43,159 nucleotides of DNA, from NCBI GenBank assembly GCA_002428405.1, contig DIWD01000040.1, positions 30,017-73,175 of the forward strand. The letters run 5' to 3'. The translations under genes and the position numbers were made by a program. Shown here one piece after another: positions 41,067 to 43,159 of the stretch. The notes beneath the pieces are model-generated. The model had not been told where the DNA came from and made no database searches. It saw only the letters and a list, made by a program, of their open reading frames with translations. Every line of letters starts with the position of its first letter. Positions within the stretch are counted from its first letter, which is position 1. The DNA is from a bacterium UBA6115 (lineage in GTDB: Bacteria > Bacillota_A > Clostridia > Christensenellales > Aristaeellaceae).

Positions 41067-42770
41067 ATGAATATTAAAAGGTTTGCCAATGCCCTGCTCC
41101 TCATCATTGCACTGGCCTTGGGCATCTTTTTTGGTGTGCGCCAAATTCAGCCTCCCCCCGCCCCCAAGGACCTCAAAGAGGAAAACATCACAATTTCACA
41201 GGCAGACATTCAACCAAATCTGCAGCTGATGCTCAAGCATATCCGGCAGATGGCTTCCCAGGTCCATAGCGTTGACAGCGATGGGATCAAGGTCACGCAT
41301 GAATATCTGCTCAATCAGCTTGAAGAGATGGGGCTTTTCGCACATCAGGATGACTATGAATTGAGCATGGAAGAAGTACTGGCCCTTCAAAAGGAACGGG
41401 CGGAATACCGTCAGGTGGTTTTTGATGAAACAGAAGAAAGCAACCGTGATTATTCCGGTATCGGCGAAAAGCCAACGATGAACCTGACAAATATATACAC
41501 GCATATTGATGTGCCCGGCACGGATGAGACCATCCTTTTCATGGCGCATACAGACAGCGTTAAAATGGGACCAGGCGCTTTTGACGACATTGTCTCCGTT
41601 GCCTCCTTGCTTGAAGGCATGCGTCAGCTGAAGTTCATGACCCCGAGAAGGGACTTGCTTTTCCTGTTTACAGACGGAGAAGAGCAGGGCCTGCTGGGTG
41701 CAGCGAAGTTCGTCAAGGACCATCCGGAGTACCGCGACATCACCCGCCTGGTCATCAACATTGAGGCAAGGGGAAACAAGGGATCGCTGCTCATGTTTGA
41801 AACAACGCCCAACAACCTGGGCATCGTAACAGAATACGCAAAAGCGGTCAGCAGGCCAGTATCCTTTTCCATTGCGACCGCCGTATACCGAAGCATGCAT
41901 AATGACACAGACCTGACACGTTTCATCATGGAAGGTTATCCTGGAATGAACCTTTCGGTGATAGAAGGCGCGGATGTCTATCATACCGCTCAGGACAACT
42001 ACCAGACCTTCAGCCGCAGCAGCGCGCAGCATTACCTTGATACAGCCACTGAACTGGTAGCCCATTTTGCGCAGGCAGAAAAGCTGAATCTTGAATCGGC
42101 TGAGGACTCGGTCCATTTTCCGCTGATGAGCGGGAACCTGGTGGTATTTTCGCAAAGCACCGCGAATGTGATTGCCTATGCGGCATTCATCCTGACACTG
42201 GCTGTATCAGGCTTGCTGGTGGCAGGTAAAAAAGCCAAACCCGGCACATTGCTGGTCTCAGCAGGTATTCAAATAGCATGGACGGCGGTGGCAGGCGCTC
42301 TTTCCCTGCTTGTTGTCAAGTTGGTTATGAAGTCTGACAACTTTTCCGGATACCAGGGAACGGATCCCATCTTCTATATCCTCCTTGGGGTATTCGCAGT
42401 CGCCAGTTTCATCCTCTTCAGGCTCCTGTCAAAGCGAACCAATTCCCCCTTTTCAGCAGCATTGGGGGTCTTGCTGGTTCCTGCTGTTCTGGCCTTTGCT
42501 GCAACCTTCCTGTTTCCCTCGGTTACCTATCTCTTCTCACTGCCTGTATTGTCAGGCTTGATGGTCATCCTGCTCAGTTTCATTTTCCGTCCGGGCGCGG
42601 CCTGGTATAATGCGATGGGTATTTTCCTGACGCTGCTGCTGTTCGTGCCGATTGTGCTGCTAGTTTACGTCGCGCTCAGTTTCAGGTCTGCTTACCTATC
42701 CGTTGCCCTTGCTCAAATCCCATTGACCATGATATGGGGTCTCATCACTCTTGCGAAGAAAGAGAATTGA
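41067..42770 (+). CDS. Membrane-anchored M28-family zinc peptidase
   Basis: A 567-residue protein with an N-terminal anchor (about 8-25), an M28 peptidase domain (about 50-335) and roughly six C-terminal transmembrane helices (about 366-565). The two-zinc ligand set is intact: H161 in AHTD, D173 in FDD, the catalytic and ligand pair E205/E206 in DGEEQG, E233 in IEARG and H306 in YHTAQDN. The fold arrangement, peptidase followed by a membrane bundle, resembles eukaryotic ERMP1/Pff1-like M28 proteins more than secreted aminopeptidases. GGAGG sits upstream of the ATG at 41067; ATG 41055 is a possible alternative. Substrate unknown; the active site probably faces outside. Confidence 0.88.
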   Translation: MNIKRFANALLLIIALALGIFFGVRQIQPPPAPKDLKEENITISQADIQPNLQLMLKHIRQMASQVHSVDSDGIKVTHEYLLNQLEEMGLFAHQDDYELSMEEVLALQKERAEYRQVVFDETEESNRDYSGIGEKPTMNLTNIYTHIDVPGTDETILFMAHTDSVKMGPGAFDDIVSVASLLEGMRQLKFMTPRRDLLFLFTDGEEQGLLGAAKFVKDHPEYRDITRLVINIEARGNKGSLLMFETTPNNLGIVTEYAKAVSRPVSFSIATAVYRSMHNDTDLTRFIMEGYPGMNLSVIEGADVYHTAQDNYQTFSRSSAQHYLDTATELVAHFAQAEKLNLESAEDSVHFPLMSGNLVVFSQSTANVIAYAAFILTLAVSGLLVAGKKAKPGTLLVSAGIQIAWTAVAGALSLLVVKLVMKSDNFSGYQGTDPIFYILLGVFAVASFILFRLLSKRTNSPFSAALGVLLVPAVLAFAATFLFPSVTYLFSLPVLSGLMVILLSFIFRPGAAWYNAMGIFLTLLLFVPIVLLVYVALSFRSAYLSVALAQIPLTMIWGLITLAKKEN

Positions 42771-42800
42771 TCATCTCAAAAAGCAATGTGCTGTCGGTGC

Positions 42801-42832
42801 AAAAGAGGGATGGCGCGCGCCATCCCTCTTTT
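42801..42832. terminator. Perfect 32-base palindromic bidirectional terminator
   Basis: The arms at 42801-42816 and 42817-42832 are exact reverse complements, with A4 at one end and T4+ at the other. It serves the M28 gene on the plus strand and the small glycine-rich gene on the minus strand. Confidence 0.88.
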
Positions 42833-42844
42833 TATAGTTGATAG

Positions 42845-43036
42845 TTATTTCTTGCTGACTGCGTTTTTGATCGCGCCGACAATCGCCATGAGCGCGCCGC
42901 CGCCAACACTGCCGCCCACAATGCCCGCAATGGAGTTGCCGATGCTGCCAAGTGAAAGTTGCGGCATCGCCTTGCCTGCCGCATTTCCGCCCAAAGCGCC
43001 TGAGATCAGTTGGATCCTGTATCCCAGTCAAATCAT
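42845..43036 (-). pseudogene. Small glycine-rich hydrophobic protein with an interrupted start
   Basis: Minus-strand codons give a protein-like sequence with IQLISGALGGNAAGKAM, SLGSIGNSIAGIVGG and a lysine end (AVSKK), about 60 residues, resembling small glycine-zipper membrane proteins found in many bacteria. An ATG at 43036 with AAGGGG upstream is in the right frame, but its third codon is TGA. The GTG at 43040 begins another frame (MNDLTGIQ...) that would need one base removed, for example in GGG, to join this one. So it is a broken gene, a sequence error, or it starts at a non-standard codon (CTG 43027). A TATACT box lies at 43060-43065. The remaining bases to 43159 show nothing else I recognise. 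Confidence 0.5.
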
Positions 43037-43159
43037 TCACCCCTTCTCACTGCCTGCAAAGTATAAATGCATAATCCAATACATCAGTGTTTTTTAGAAA
43101 TTAAGCGGGATAAACAGCATATTCGACTCTTTACAGGCTGGAGTTCAAATACAGCTCTG

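Noticed and set aside
41196..42155. 319-codon minus-strand open frame opposite the M28 peptidase
   Set aside because: The opposite strand carries a complete zinc-ligand set; this frame shows no protein-like features.
42771..43040. 89-codon minus-strand frame starting GTG 43040
   Set aside because: After the first eight codons it is Arg/Cys/His-rich and runs through the terminator palindrome; the glycine-rich frame shifted by one base is the protein-like one.

Overview
The window is a gene-dense bacterial chromosome segment, most likely from an anaerobic member of the Firmicutes (class Clostridia; a Christensenellales-like lineage is possible, but that is a guess). The evidence is a T-box leader before pheST, an FMN riboswitch before a RibU-type ECF component, the order rbgA-rnhB-...-dprA-topA-trmFO-hslV-hslU, stand-alone HslVU, and sigma-A-like promoters with strong AAGGAGG ribosome binding sites. 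TTG and GTG starts are frequent. I saw no rRNA, tRNA, CRISPR array, insertion sequence or prophage.

Region 1 (1-15.7 kb). The 5' end of secA lies on the minus strand, diverging from a deoxyinosine DNA glycosylase gene. A minus-strand run of ten genes, read from 15.7 down to 1.77 kb, follows: rbgA, rnhB, yraN, a giant double GT-C glycosyltransferase, comM, dprA, topA, trmFO, hslV, hslU. Most are overlapping or nearly touching. It resembles the Bacillus ylqF...clpQY-codY cluster, but lacks xerC/codV and codY and carries the glycosyltransferase as an insertion.

Region 2 (15.7-25.3 kb). pheS-pheT lie on the plus strand behind a Phe-type T-box whose promoter is interlocked with that of rbgA. Then come deoB-punA (minus), a THUMP-domain rRNA methyltransferase (plus) and ribU-tsaE-tsaB-rimI (minus). 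The last four genes overlap each other and sit behind one FMN riboswitch. This formally links flavin sensing to the t6A tRNA-modification genes.

Region 3 (25.3-34.8 kb). galK overlaps the gene for an orphan sugar-type solute-binding protein, with a TraX-family membrane protein gene upstream (minus). Divergent from these is a compact plus-strand operon: split ThrE/YjjP-YjjB exporter, surE, BaiN/HI0933-like flavoprotein, DEDDh exonuclease and a ThrRS-like/uridine-kinase fusion. It closes with a strong bidirectional terminator.

Region 4 (34.8-43.2 kb, accessory). This holds a minus-strand mgtC-like gene, two overlapping RimK-like ATP-grasp ligase genes of unknown substrate, a small stand-alone Smr gene, a large membrane-anchored protein with three lamin-tail domains plus a CotH kinase domain, and a membrane-anchored M28 peptidase with its own promoter and a palindrome at the start site. 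The window ends with a perfect 32-base palindromic terminator and a small glycine-rich gene whose reading frame is broken at its start. The paired ATP-grasp ligases, the LTD-CotH kinase and the double GT-C protein are the best candidates for undescribed biology.
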